Assembly: GCF_036588685.1 (NCBI RefSeq)
Contig: NC_086378.1
Span: forward strand, 26,203,578 to 26,267,577
DNA: 64,000 nt
Origin: Mytilus trossulus
Taxonomy: Eukaryota; Mollusca; Bivalvia; Mytilida; Mytilidae
Direction: 5' to 3'
This document shows, in pieces, positions 36,950 through 46,511 of this stretch (the first letter of the stretch is position 1; every line of letters starts with the position of its first letter). A program made the position numbers and the translations under genes. The notes below the pieces were generated by a model. The model was not told the DNA's origin and did no database searches. It saw only the letters and a program-made list of their open reading frames with translations.

Positions 36950-37046
36950 AGCAGATATATAAACACCATTAACTTCTGTTGAATAAAAGACATGATTAAT
37001 AACCACAAGTAATTTCTATTGAATAAAAGACAGATTTAACAAGTGA
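36950..37046 (+). repeat. Minisatellite, left of the DIRS element
   Basis: ACTTCTGTTGAATAAAAGAC and TTTCTATTGAATAAAAGACA, separated by AATAACCACAAGTAA. The same unit recurs about four times at 42,758-42,920, on the far side of the DIRS element. Confidence 0.8.
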
Positions 37047-37183
37047 AACTGTGAGCTACTGCTCACTGATGATACCCCTGCTTCAAGTGGATACTTTTAA
37101 TAGTGTAAAAATATACAAGTGTTCGATAAACAGGAAGTTGTTGAGTGATGAACCTGAATATGGTTTTTTAAAGTAAAAACCTT

Positions 37184-37311
37184 GTTTATGATAAATCTGT
37201 ACTTACCTGTCTGAAAAAACATTTGCAATTACCTCTTGGTAACCCCTTGCAATCGCTAACTTTTTAAATTATCTCCCTTTCACGATCTCCCGAATAGAAG
37301 ATCACTTTACC
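37184..37311. repeat. Left inverted terminal repeat of the DIRS element
   Basis: Begins GTTTATGATAAATCTGTACT and ends GATCACTTTACC. Complementary to 42299-42427, which reads in reverse GTTTATATCAAAATCTGTAC and ends GATCACTTTACC. A few differences only. Confidence 0.95.
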
Positions 37312-37380
37312 TGAGGCGAAATAACTATATACATTATATAAAACTTAACTTCCTCAGGTGGGGAGGTGGGTAGGGTCAGG

Positions 37381-37484
37381 CAGGTAAGTACAGATTTATC
37401 ATAAACAAGGTTTTTACTTTAAAAAACCATAGTTTATATCAAAATCTGTACTTACCTGTCTGAAAAAACATTTGCAAAGAATTT
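37381..37484. repeat. Internal complementary region of the DIRS element
   Basis: CAGGTAAGTACAGATTTATC through TTTTTACTTTAAAAAACCA is the exact complement of 37161-37209. It is followed at once by GTTTATATCAAAATCTGTAC and CTGTCTGAAAAAACATTTGC, the complement of the right terminus. It therefore holds both element ends joined. Confidence 0.93.
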
Positions 37485-37549
37485 GCAGCATAAACCCAAA
37501 GGTGGTGGGTAAGAGGAAGAAAGTAACTAGTAAATAAAAAATATCTACC

Positions 37550-40500
37550 TTAATACTTCTTCTGTCTTCTGTTAGCTGTATGCAAAATTGCAGCTTTTGC
37601 AAAGCGAGATTCCAAATCTGGTACATCTTTCAAGTCATATGAGGTGAATGTTGTCTCATTTGACCAATGAGCTGCTCTTAAAATTTCTTGAGAGGAAAGT
37701 CCATTGAATAAAGCCCAAGAAGTTGAGAGCTTTCTTGTATCATGAGCTCTCACAAACTGAAGTGTGTCTGTATCTGCATGTTCATATGCATATTTAACCG
37801 TGTTCACAATCCATCGTGCAATGGAATTCTTAGAAGCCTCTACATGATGATTCTTTTGATATGTTACAAAGAGTCTTTGTGATTTGCGCAAAACTTCAGT
37901 TCTTTTAATATAAGCTAGTAGTGCTCTACAAGGGCACAGCAGTAAATCCTTTGGATCTGTAGCATAGTTTTCAAATTTGGGAATGAATACTGGTTCCCAT
38001 GGTTTATTCAAAGTTTGAGTTTTAGCAAGAAATTGCATATTTGGCAACAACCGTATACCTCTTTGCTCTTTCCTGAAATGTTTGTCATTAATAGTGAAAC
38101 TGTGTATTTCACTGACTCTTGCAGCAGAAGCTAATGCCATAAGAAAAACTGTCTTTAAGGTTAAATATTTCAATTCTGCTTCTTCTAGTGGTTCAAAAGG
38201 TGTCTTTGTTAACACTTGCAAAACCAACGGCAAATCCCAATTTGGAGCCAACTGCCTTATTGGTGGATTAATGTTGTACAATCCTTTAATTAAGTTACAC
38301 AAATCCATGTTAATAGAAATTCTATCTTTAGATGAATGTATTAAAGCTATTGCTGACTTGTAGCCAGCTAAAGTGCTTGGCTTAAAATTCTTTACAGTAT
38401 GTAAAAACATAAGAAATTCAGCTATTTCTGGCACAGTTGACGTACTGGGATTGATACCCCGTTCTTGACACCAGCTGTCAAATATCTTGAGTCTTGCATT
38501 ATAAACTGTCTGTGTTGATTGTTTTCGTGCATTGGAAATAATTGAAGCAATTTTTGGTGAAAATCCTTTTGCAGTGTAAGATCTTTTGACACTTTCCAAG
38601 CTACAAGATTTAGAACACTTGGATTTGGATGAAAAATTCCATTTTGACTTAATAGATTTTGTTGGACAGGCAGTTGTATTGGAAAGTCTATTAACAGGTT
38701 GAGAAGTTGACTGTACCACGACTGTCTCGGCCACATTGGCGCTATCAGTAAAATTACACAGTCCTCTTTCTGTATTTTTTGTAATACTCTGTTTAGAATG
38801 ATCGGTGGCGGGAATGCATAAGCAAATAGATTTGTCCATATCATTGACAGTGCATCTATTGACACTGCTGTTTCTTCCGGCCAAGGAGAGCAAAACACTG
38901 GCAGCTTCTTGTTCATTGAAGTCGCAAACAGATCTATTACTGGTGTTCCTAGCTGAAGGAACAGCAAATTCACTATTGTCGTATTTAATGCCCATTCTGT
39001 CAAACGAATGGTCATTTTCCCCCTTGACAGGGCATCTGCTATAATATTCTTTTTCCCCGGAATATGAACAGCTTGGATTTTGACATTGTGATTTATACAC
39101 CATTTCAAAAGATCCCATGCCAAGTAACAAAGGTCTGGGGGTCGTGTACCTCCCTGTTTGTTCAGATAACTGACAACAGTTGCATTGTCTGTTCTCACTA
39201 GCACACTTTTGAATTGTACTTTTATCAGAAATGTTTGCAGTGCTAACTGCACAGCTTTGAGTTCTAGCCAATTGATGTGTTTTACTTTGTACTGAGGCGA
39301 CCAAACACCTGCTATCTGATAATTGTTTATATGAGCTCCCCATCCCGACTGTGACGCATCTGTCACTAGAGTCACTTGAGCAGAATCTTGTTCTAATAGC
39401 ACTCCCTTGAAAAAATTTCTTCGGTTTAGCCACCAGAATAGATGTTCCTGGAGAGGTTGATACAGTGGAATCAAATGATTTAAACTGTGTAGAGCTGGTC
39501 TCCACCAAGCTAGAAGATAAAGCTGAAGTGGTCTCATGTGCAGTCGGGCCCATGGAACTAAATCTATGCATGAAGCCATTAGACCAAGTAGTCTCAACAT
39601 TACACGTGCCTCTACTGTTTGTGAATTTAGGAATATATGAATCATCTGACTTATATTTTTGAATCTTTCTAGAGACGGAAACACAAGACCTTCTTTTAAG
39701 TGAATCACTGCTTCCAGATACTCTATTGTTTGAGTCGGAACTAAACAAGATTTTTTCACATTGATTATCAAACCCAGATTTTTTAACAATTCTTGAGTGT
39801 ACTGTAATTGTTTTGTCAGCTTTACTTTGCTGCTGTTTTTTAACATCCAATCGTCCAGGTACATAAATATGTGAATCATTTGTTTTCGCAGAAACGCACC
39901 TACTACTGCCATCACTTTTGTGAAAATCCTTGGAGCCGATCGTAGACCGAATGGTAGAGCTCGGTATTGATACTTTTTTCCCAAAATGCTGAAGCGTAGA
40001 AATTTTCTGTAATGTTTGTGAATGGGTATATGGAAATAAGCATCTTGCAAATCCAGTTTTACTGCCCAGTCCCCAATTTTCAGACTTTTTAGAATCGATC
40101 GGAGGGTTTCCATTTTGAAGTGATGAGGTATGACAAACTGGTTTAGTGGTTTTAAATTTAGAATTGGTCTGAGACCTCCTTGTCTTTTTGGTACCATGAA
40201 TATTGTACTGTAATAACCCTGATTTTCTGCACTTGTCGGGACAGGCTCTATAGCATGTTTTTCTAACAAAGAATTTACCTCTTCTAATATAGAAGATCTT
40301 TTTGTACCTACTCTGGGTACAACTGTCTCTTTTACTCCTGTAAAAGCTGGAAGACTTATGAAATCTAAAATTAATCCGTTCTTCACTATCTAAAGTACTA
40401 ACTTGTCTTGAGTTATTTGAAACCACTGACTGTGGTAATGTAACAACCGTGCTCCTACCTGGAGACTTACCGCAGACATATGATTGTTTATTTCTTGAAA

Positions 40501-40753
40501 TTTTTCTGGGAGGAATTTTTCCATAAAAAAGATCCTTTTCCTCCTTGTTTTGCTGGCAAGGCACGAAAATTAGACGAAGTGTCAGTGCCACGACGATCAT
40601 TAAAATCCTGCTTATCATATCTTGATGTTTTTGCAGGTTTGTTGTAGGATACATTAGAAGTTTCTTGAGATTTTCTTTTCCTAGATCCGTCATCAAATTT
40701 TTGCCCTCCAGGAACAAATGAAGAACGATAAACGTTTTGTGTTTCTTTAGCAT
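37550..40753 (-). CDS. DIRS tyrosine recombinase ORF (open frame 1067 codons)
   Basis: The last 330 or so residues are a tyrosine recombinase that would integrate the circular DNA copy. Catalytic residues by position in the open frame: Arg879 (SAARVSEIHSF), His1004 and Arg1007 (RAHDTRKL), His1029/Trp1030 (AAHWSNETTF) and Tyr1039 (TSYDLKD). The SAM-like N-terminal part includes SWCQERGINPSTSTVPEIAE. The frame stays open far upstream, across the whole RT/RNase H ORF in another frame. That upstream part is Ser/Lys/Arg-rich and shows no domain, so the real start is uncertain and may be far downstream of the first Met. Overlapping RT and recombinase frames are known in DIRS-1. Confidence 0.9.
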   Translation of the reverse strand: MLKKHKTFIVLHLFLEGKNLMTDLGKENLKKLLMYPTTNLQKHQDMISRILMIVVALTLRLIFVPCQQNKEEKDLFYGKIPPRKISRNKQSYVCGKSPGRSTVVTLPQSVVSNNSRQVSTLDSEERINFRFHKSSSFYRSKRDSCTQSRYKKIFYIRRGKFFVRKTCYRACPDKCRKSGLLQYNIHGTKKTRRSQTNSKFKTTKPVCHTSSLQNGNPPIDSKKSENWGLGSKTGFARCLFPYTHSQTLQKISTLQHFGKKVSIPSSTIRSTIGSKDFHKSDGSSRCVSAKTNDSHIYVPGRLDVKKQQQSKADKTITVHSRIVKKSGFDNQCEKILFSSDSNNRVSGSSDSLKRRSCVSVSRKIQKYKSDDSYIPKFTNSRGTCNVETTWSNGFMHRFSSMGPTAHETTSALSSSLVETSSTQFKSFDSTVSTSPGTSILVAKPKKFFQGSAIRTRFCSSDSSDRCVTVGMGSSYKQLSDSRCLVASVQSKTHQLARTQSCAVSTANISDKSTIQKCASENRQCNCCQLSEQTGRYTTPRPLLLGMGSFEMVYKSQCQNPSCSYSGEKEYYSRCPVKGENDHSFDRMGIKYDNSEFAVPSARNTSNRSVCDFNEQEAASVLLSLAGRNSSVNRCTVNDMDKSICLCIPATDHSKQSITKNTERGLCNFTDSANVAETVVVQSTSQPVNRLSNTTACPTKSIKSKWNFSSKSKCSKSCSLESVKRSYTAKGFSPKIASIISNARKQSTQTVYNARLKIFDSWCQERGINPSTSTVPEIAEFLMFLHTVKNFKPSTLAGYKSAIALIHSSKDRISINMDLCNLIKGLYNINPPIRQLAPNWDLPLVLQVLTKTPFEPLEEAELKYLTLKTVFLMALASAARVSEIHSFTINDKHFRKEQRGIRLLPNMQFLAKTQTLNKPWEPVFIPKFENYATDPKDLLLCPCRALLAYIKRTEVLRKSQRLFVTYQKNHHVEASKNSIARWIVNTVKYAYEHADTDTLQFVRAHDTRKLSTSWALFNGLSSQEILRAAHWSNETTFTSYDLKDVPDLESRFAKAAILHTANRRQKKY
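38422..40386 (-). CDS. DIRS reverse transcriptase / RNase H ORF (654 aa)
   Basis: Copies element RNA into DNA. RT motifs: LDLQDAYFHIPI (111-122), LPFGLRSAPRIF (144-155), MYLDDWML (175-182) with the two catalytic Asp. RNase H: VTDASQSGWGA (Asp343), LELKAV (Glu375), RTDNATVVSYL (Asp400) and NIIADALSR (Asp451). Downstream, PVIDLFATSMNKKLPVF and AYAFPPPIILNRVL resemble the methyltransferase-like module reported in DIRS elements, from memory; activity is doubtful. The ORF ends overlapping the N-terminal part of the recombinase domain. No stops or frameshifts are seen. Confidence 0.93.
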   Translation of the reverse strand: MKNGLILDFISLPAFTGVKETVVPRVGTKRSSILEEVNSLLEKHAIEPVPTSAENQGYYSTIFMVPKRQGGLRPILNLKPLNQFVIPHHFKMETLRSILKSLKIGDWAVKLDLQDAYFHIPIHKHYRKFLRFSILGKKYQYRALPFGLRSAPRIFTKVMAVVGAFLRKQMIHIFMYLDDWMLKNSSKVKLTKQLQYTQELLKNLGLIINVKKSCLVPTQTIEYLEAVIHLKEGLVFPSLERFKNISQMIHIFLNSQTVEARVMLRLLGLMASCIDLVPWARLHMRPLQLYLLAWWRPALHSLNHLIPLYQPLQEHLFWWLNRRNFFKGVLLEQDSAQVTLVTDASQSGWGAHINNYQIAGVWSPQYKVKHINWLELKAVQLALQTFLIKVQFKSVLVRTDNATVVSYLNKQGGTRPPDLCYLAWDLLKWCINHNVKIQAVHIPGKKNIIADALSRGKMTIRLTEWALNTTIVNLLFLQLGTPVIDLFATSMNKKLPVFCSPWPEETAVSIDALSMIWTNLFAYAFPPPIILNRVLQKIQKEDCVILLIAPMWPRQSWYSQLLNLLIDFPIQLPVQQNLLSQNGIFHPNPSVLNLVAWKVSKDLTLQKDFHQKLLQLFPMHENNQHRQFIMQDSRYLTAGVKNGVSIPVRQLCQK

Positions 40754-42047
40754 CTCTTATATTTTCAGCTGAGGAATGCAAAGTATCAAAATATTTACCA
40801 CCAAAAAGTTGTGCGCCATTCAAAGGTAAATTCAACAATTTTGCTGATGTGGCTTTGCTAGTAAAATCAACATTTTTTAAGAAAATTTTCCTTCTGTTTA
40901 TAACAGAGTTAGCAACTATACGTGAAGTCATATCTGCCATAGATTTGAAACATGCTACTAAAGCTGAACATGCTTCTACCCTTTCTTCTTCTGAATCAGC
41001 AACATCAATATAGCTTGCTATCAAAGAGCCATATGAAACACTTCTTAACAATGTTCTAGCTGAGTTGTCAACCTTCTTAAATTCAGCATCCATTTCCTTA
41101 TGAAAGGAAGGTAAAGAGTGAGAAAACTTTTTACGGTCTACAAAACCTTTTTTCTTATTTCCCATAGTAGATGACAAACCCTCCTCTATGTTATCATCAA
41201 GCCTTGGAGGGGAACAAAATTCTGTGAAATCTTTTTTCGACACCATAAAGGCCTTATCATCTCTAAGACGAACGGACCTATTTTTGAGTCTTCCAGACAT
41301 GGCTTCCTTTTCCACATTCTTAAAAACTTCAACTGTGGTACCCTCTAGAGGTAATTTCAAATGAGCTGATTTATTTGAATTGCCAGAATTCAGTCTTGAA
41401 GGCAAATAGGAAGTTCTGACTGTTTCTGTTTCAGTTTCCTCTGAACAATCTATTTTTAATTTTGTTGTCAATTTATGGAGAAAATTATTCCATTGAATTG
41501 GATCAGTAGATCCTGGTGCTCCTTCACTAAACAGAGAAAAGTATTTTTCATGAGAATGTGACTGAGAGTGGGCATCATTATTATTTTCATCAGAAATAGC
41601 TGAACCACCCATACTTATTTCATCCTCGATTTCATGGGAAACAACAGAAATCTGATCATCGGATGGCATAAATTTACTATAGTGGGCCCTTGGCCTAGAC
41701 AAAGATTGACTCTCCGAAATCTCACATTTCGAGTCAATGGAAGCATGCATTGCATCACTTGCAATAAGGCCTTGTGTCTGTACCTGTGGTAACAACTTTT
41801 TTAATTGCATTTGCACTTGATCTGCTATAAATTTGTTAAATTCAACTGCTTCAAAATGTACTCCCGTACTTTGAGGTTCACGATCGTCTGCACTATGATC
41901 AGTTCGAACTTTCGATAGTTTTTCATGCTTTGCCGGCGACGCCAATTCACTCAGCTTTGCCGTTTCAAGTTTCTTGCCTGCCTCCTGCACAGAAGGGCTT
42001 ACGGCACTTGATGAAAACGAAAGCTTTGACCTTGCTTTCTCCAGCAT
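40488..42047 (-). CDS. DIRS gag-like ORF (519 aa)
   Basis: First ORF of the element, after a leader of about 250 bp inside the right terminal repeat. The product is rich in Ser and Lys with acidic patches and a basic C-terminus (GGKGSFLWKNSSQKNFKK). I see no zinc knuckle. The gag call rests mainly on position, order and composition. It overlaps the upstream part of the open recombinase frame by about 265 bp. Confidence 0.75.
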   Translation of the reverse strand: MLEKARSKLSFSSSAVSPSVQEAGKKLETAKLSELASPAKHEKLSKVRTDHSADDREPQSTGVHFEAVEFNKFIADQVQMQLKKLLPQVQTQGLIASDAMHASIDSKCEISESQSLSRPRAHYSKFMPSDDQISVVSHEIEDEISMGGSAISDENNNDAHSQSHSHEKYFSLFSEGAPGSTDPIQWNNFLHKLTTKLKIDCSEETETETVRTSYLPSRLNSGNSNKSAHLKLPLEGTTVEVFKNVEKEAMSGRLKNRSVRLRDDKAFMVSKKDFTEFCSPPRLDDNIEEGLSSTMGNKKKGFVDRKKFSHSLPSFHKEMDAEFKKVDNSARTLLRSVSYGSLIASYIDVADSEEERVEACSALVACFKSMADMTSRIVANSVINRRKIFLKNVDFTSKATSAKLLNLPLNGAQLFGGKYFDTLHSSAENIRDAKETQNVYRSSFVPGGQKFDDGSRKRKSQETSNVSYNKPAKTSRYDKQDFNDRRGTDTSSNFRALPAKQGGKGSFLWKNSSQKNFKK

Positions 42048-42298
42048 TTTATCTAAGAGTGCCCGTTTCTCGTCATTCCATTCCCGGCAAATATTGCAGG
42101 GAAAGGCCTTATGACAAATCCGATGTCGGTTTCATTCATCGTGTGTATCTATTACGTTCATGCGTGCACTGCACTTACCACAACTCTTATACTTGTCTTC
42201 TATTGTATTTAAATCACTCGATGTCTATTCTTTCTAATATAATATTAACGATTGCTTTTCAAACCAAATGCGATAATGCTGTAGCCATTTTCGCTGAA

Positions 42299-42427
42299 GG
42301 TAAAGTGATCTTCTATTCGGGAGATCGTGAAAGGGAGATAATTTAAAAAGTTAGCGATTGCAAGGGGTTACCAAGGGGTAATTGCAAATGTTTTTTCAGA
42401 CAGGTAAGTACAGATTTTGATATAAAC
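42299..42427. repeat. Right inverted terminal repeat of the DIRS element
   Basis: 129 bp, from GGTAAAGTGATCTTCTATTC to CAGATTTTGATATAAAC, complementary to the left repeat at 37184-37311. Confidence 0.95.
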
Positions 42428-42685
42428 AACACATCACAGGGTAAGGGAGACTTATATTAATCCTGAAACCAAATTTCAGAAATCCTTGTATTATAGTTTT
42501 GGAGAAAAATGTGACAAAACTTTTCAACTTGGCTATCATGCGTAAAATCATACCAGAAATTGTCGAGTAGTGTATCATATCCGAAAACGCATCACACAGT
42601 ATAGCAGACTTAGATAATCCCTGAAAACAAATTTCAAAAATCCTTGTATTGTAGTTCTGGAAAACAATGTGACAAAACATATTTA
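42428..42685. repeat. Two tandem units of about 159 bp flanking the DIRS element
   Basis: ACACATCACAGGGTAAGGGA with CCTTGTATTATAGTTTTGGA, then ACGCATCACACAGTATAGC with CCTTGTATTGTAGTTCTGGA, each ending AATGTGACAAAAC. The first unit starts right at the element end. Confidence 0.8.
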
Positions 42686-42757
42686 TGGGACAGATGAACT
42701 GACAGATGGCAGACAGAGGTAAAACAGTATACCTGCCCCCTTTTTCAAAATGGAGGT

Positions 42758-42920
42758 ATAATTACCACAAGTATCTTTTGTCGAATAAGCGACAAGATTA
42801 ATAACCAAAAGTAACTTCTGTTGAATAAAAGACAGGTTTAATTACCACTATCAACTTCTGAATAAAAGACAAATTTAATAACCACAAGTAACTTCTGTTG
42901 AATAAAAGACAGATTTAAAT
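42758..42920 (+). repeat. Minisatellite, right of the DIRS element
   Basis: About four units of ACTTCTGTTGAATAAAAGAC followed by an AATTACCACAAGTA-type spacer, matching the array at 36,950-37,046. Confidence 0.85.
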
Positions 42921-45900
42921 GTCAGCAAATTTATTCATTATGATAACTTGTATCAAACTTCTCTAACAACATCTGTTTTTATCATATAATTTAACAATTA
43001 TCCTTCCTATCACAATGTGTTACACACCATACACACTTCATATATTCACATGGTGACCTTGAGAAGGTCATATCAATATACTTTTCACATATGAAAATTA
43101 AGTTTATATTAATCTTTTTCATAAAATTACAATATTATTGACATAATTAAATTTGTTGTATGTCACATGTTTTGAATGGAAAGTTTGGAACTGCAAAATG
43201 CATTTCTGGATTGTTCAGCCCTGAGAATCAAATAAGTACACACAACAGTCTGGGTTTTTCCCTGATACTAAAGATAGATTGTAGCTACCAATTTTCTATA
43301 TTAATAGAATCCCTATCACAGTATGTTTATGAATGCATTTCATTTTAGATATTGACAGCTTGTGAAAGTTCAGTAGAGACCATGCACAAATGTTTGAAAG
43401 GTTACATACAAAACATACATCTAAAAAGCTTCTAAAATTAATGACCAGCTATTCTTGTAAATTGTGTACAAAATTAATTTGTTAATGTTACAAAGCTTAA
43501 GCATTCTTATAAAATATGACAAACAAATATTTAGAACACAACTGTTTGAAAAAGAAAAAAACATTTTTAATGATGCCAATTGTTGCCCATTCCAATGCTT
43601 TCATATTTTAGGCAAGTACAGCACCTATACTTGTATACAGGAGAATTCATATATAATCTGAATAAGTGTCAAAGATTGCTGTCTGTATGTAGAAAATATT
43701 CAGAAACAACTACATTTGTAATCAAAATACTACTATAACTGAAATAGTGTAAATAAAATCTGTTAATGAAACTTGACCATTTAAACGTGTATGTAGAAAA
43801 GAAACCACCTTTTTATAAAGTTCATAAACATGAGAAACCCAAAAATGAAAATTTCAAGTAGTTTATGGAAATCTGTATGACTACTATTAAGGTAAGAGAT
43901 TTCTACAAAATGAGATTGAGAGTTACGAAGTTTAGATAGTGCAGCATAATACAACTACAAAACTAAAACTCTAGAGATCAGTTTAATCTACTTCGGAGCA
44001 GATTCAATTACTTGATGAGCTGTTTTATTACTACATGTATAGATCTAGAGTGAATATCCCTTATCAAGAACAACTACTTGTTCACAAAAGTACCAGAAGA
44101 TTTTAAAATAACAAGTGACCAGGTTTGACCAAAAATGACAAAGAGTGACCTGGGGTCATCAATTCAAAATTTATAACATGCTACAGTAGGAATGTTGGCA
44201 AAGAGAACATTAGAGATAAGTGTGGACACAGTAATATGTCTGAAAATACAACACTGGACACAGAAATGTCTGGAGACTGTAATATGATACAAAGATTCAT
44301 ATAGCTTGAAATCACAAATTTTAAAACAAATCTGTTTACGAAAATAAAGCTAGAATTTATTTGGTGGAAAGTTATCAAACATTTTAAACCTGAACTAAAA
44401 AAAGGTTGCTTCTTTGGGATATAGTCACCCTTACTTTTAATCGAAGAAAACTGGTACTTATCAGATCAAGTGAAAATAAAATCCTATTAAAATGTCACAT
44501 TCCTTTTAATAAGCTTTTTATTTTAAGGCAGAAACAATATAATCCTCTAATTCAGTTACAATCCCTATTTTCTGTTCAAAATTTTATCACATGAAGTTGG
44601 CTTGATCTACGGATCTAGGGATCAACAATGATAAAAAATTAAGACCATACCATGGAAATGCAAGATTATTATTTTTAGTATAAAGAATTTTGTTACTTAT
44701 GGCAGTGATCCAAAAGATTTATTTTAAATTGAATAAACTGATTAACCTCAAGAGAGTTAGGGGATGTGAAATATTTTTTTCCCCAATTATTATGAATTAT
44801 AATAAATATTCGGCCTGGTTACAAACTTATAAATTGGATAAAAATTTTGATAGAAAGGTTTGAACAAATGGAAACAATTATTTTTACAAGATATTGTTTA
44901 CAAATCAAGCATATACCAGGTTGAAATGGCAAGTTCTGTACTCTTGTAAAAAAATATTTGTAAGAAAAAAAACCATAAGGCTGATCAATCTGAATTTTAG
45001 TTGTTTCTGCTTAATAACACATTTAGTGCTGTAAATACATTCTTACCTAATCTTTTACAGCTAATTTCCTACAGCATGTAGAGCAAGACTTTAGTTAGCT
45101 TGCTTGCTTTGTTTTTATATTTTACAATCATTAGGATAACACCCAATTAAATTCAAATATTATATATACATTACTATGCCTATATATATTGTTTAAAGAT
45201 GTCAATCTTATTTACAAAGCTTGCATCAACAATTATACAAACAAAGCAAGCAATTTACATGCATTAGGAAATTAGCTGTAAATAACCCTATTTTTACAGA
45301 AAATAATAACTGAATTCACTTTTTTTACATACACAAATGGCACAAAAAAGTAATGTACTATTTTCTTATAAGTCAAACTCATACACATATAAACAGTCTG
45401 CAACGCACTATAAAGATAGTACTGTTTTTGTTAAAAACATCCATGGACAGGTTATCCTTTTGGCCATGACTGTTATATTTTGAATAATAAGCAAAAGTTA
45501 TTCACCAGAAGTATCAAATCCATAATTTTTACAAAACAATTTTACTAACATACAATAAAACAGCACTAAATAGGTAAAAGTTAAGTAACTGGCTGTACAA
45601 AACCTAAATGAATTGCTTGAATTAAAGCTATTACATGATTGAAAAAAAAACATAAAATACACTTATAACCTCTCTTACTTGATTCACATTGCACAATAGC
45701 AGCAGATTTACACATTACTGAGATCTTGTTTGTCAATACAGGAAATGGCAGATCATACTGATAAATAATTTTTGCAGAGATGAACAAGATACCCCCTTAT
45801 TTTCTTATACAAAATACCTTTCTTTTAAAGTAAAGTTTTATATTACTCCAGTCAGTTTTGTACTTTTATTTGTTTTATAAAATTTAACACTTAAACGTAA

Positions 45901-46511
45901 ATTTGAACAATAATTTTAAAGATTTCGATGTTTTGGGAAAATCACTTTTGGTCTTGTTATACAGAAAAACGAGGTCACTTTACATTAAATCTTATATTTC
46001 TTGTAATTCCGAAAATCTGCATGTTTGAAAGCAGTATTACATCATTCTATAATGTAACCATTTAAAACATTTCCACCCAGCCTTACCATTATTCTTTAGT
46101 TTCAATTCATACAAGTAACTGTTAAATCTATATATATATATCTACTACATAAACTTTGTAAAATTGTCACCCTCAACAGAACATGGTCTTCCATTTACAA
46201 ATCATTTCAAAAACAATTTACATTCACAGAGGAATCTTTTAATAAATTCAGAATAAATCTTCTGACAGTGAAAATATATAATTGAACACTTTACATCAAC
46301 AGTATCATCCAATCATATACCGACTTGTTGTGGACTGCTAGACTGACTTCCAGAATATGTACTCCTGCATTTCTAGCACTTCTCTGTAAGGCACCATCAC
46401 CTGTTACTTTGGCCTGCCAATACTCTGGTTCCTGGTCGGACCACTGATGCATTCTTTAACATTAGCTGCCTGAACTTACATATCAGTTTATAATGGTATG
46501 CACTATTATTG
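42921..46511. other. Downstream flank and 3' UTR of TAF4
   Basis: No coding exon seen. The part next to 46,512 must hold the TAF4 3' UTR on the minus strand. One less AT-rich block at 46,320-46,450 (TTGGCAGGCCAAAGTAACAG on the minus strand) may be conserved UTR. The poly(A) site is not determined. A fold-back repeat lies at 45,054-45,282. The rest is AT-rich with nothing recognisable. Confidence 0.5.
45054..45282. repeat. Fold-back (inverted) repeat
   Basis: TTTACAGCTAATTTCCTACA at the left is complementary to GGAAATTAGCTGTAAA at the right, outer arms about 27 bp with two mismatches. Inside, TTGCTTGCTTTGTTT pairs with AAACAAAGCAAGCAA. MITE-like; shares the CTTGCTTGC motif with 47,482-47,680. 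Confidence 0.75.

Larger units (their letters stand above)
32398..37158. other. Intergenic repeats upstream of LRR paralog 1
   Basis: No gene recognised. About 32,390-33,900 parallels 7,950-9,400. A reversed R3 block lies at about 32,830-32,960. An R1 3' segment lies at 33,880-34,040, a reverse R2 at 34,300-34,455, R3 at about 34,990-35,110, R1 at 35,678-35,800 and an R5 tail at 36,190-36,390. The open frame near 35,760-36,044 starts inside R1 and shows no domain. Confidence 0.6.
37159..42427 (-). mobile_element. DIRS-like retrotransposon, apparently intact
   Basis: About 5.27 kb, read on the minus strand. Right-end inverted terminal repeat 42299-42427 is complementary to 37184-37311, about 128 bp with few differences. 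The left end extends to 37159. An internal complementary region at 37381-37484 holds the complement of the left terminal 49 bp (37161-37209), then the complement of the right terminal 48 bp. This is the DIRS-type arrangement thought to template a circular intermediate. Three ORFs in three frames: gag-like (42047-40488), RT/RNase H (40386-38422) and tyrosine recombinase (frame open 40753-37550). No stops interrupt the domains, so the insertion looks young. There is no integrase or transposase; movement would use the recombinase. I cannot define a target duplication, as expected for this class. Confidence 0.95.

Noticed and set aside
41930-42346. Plus-strand open frame of 138 codons at the right end of the DIRS element
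   Set aside because: It runs antisense to the gag start and into the terminal repeat, and has no domain.
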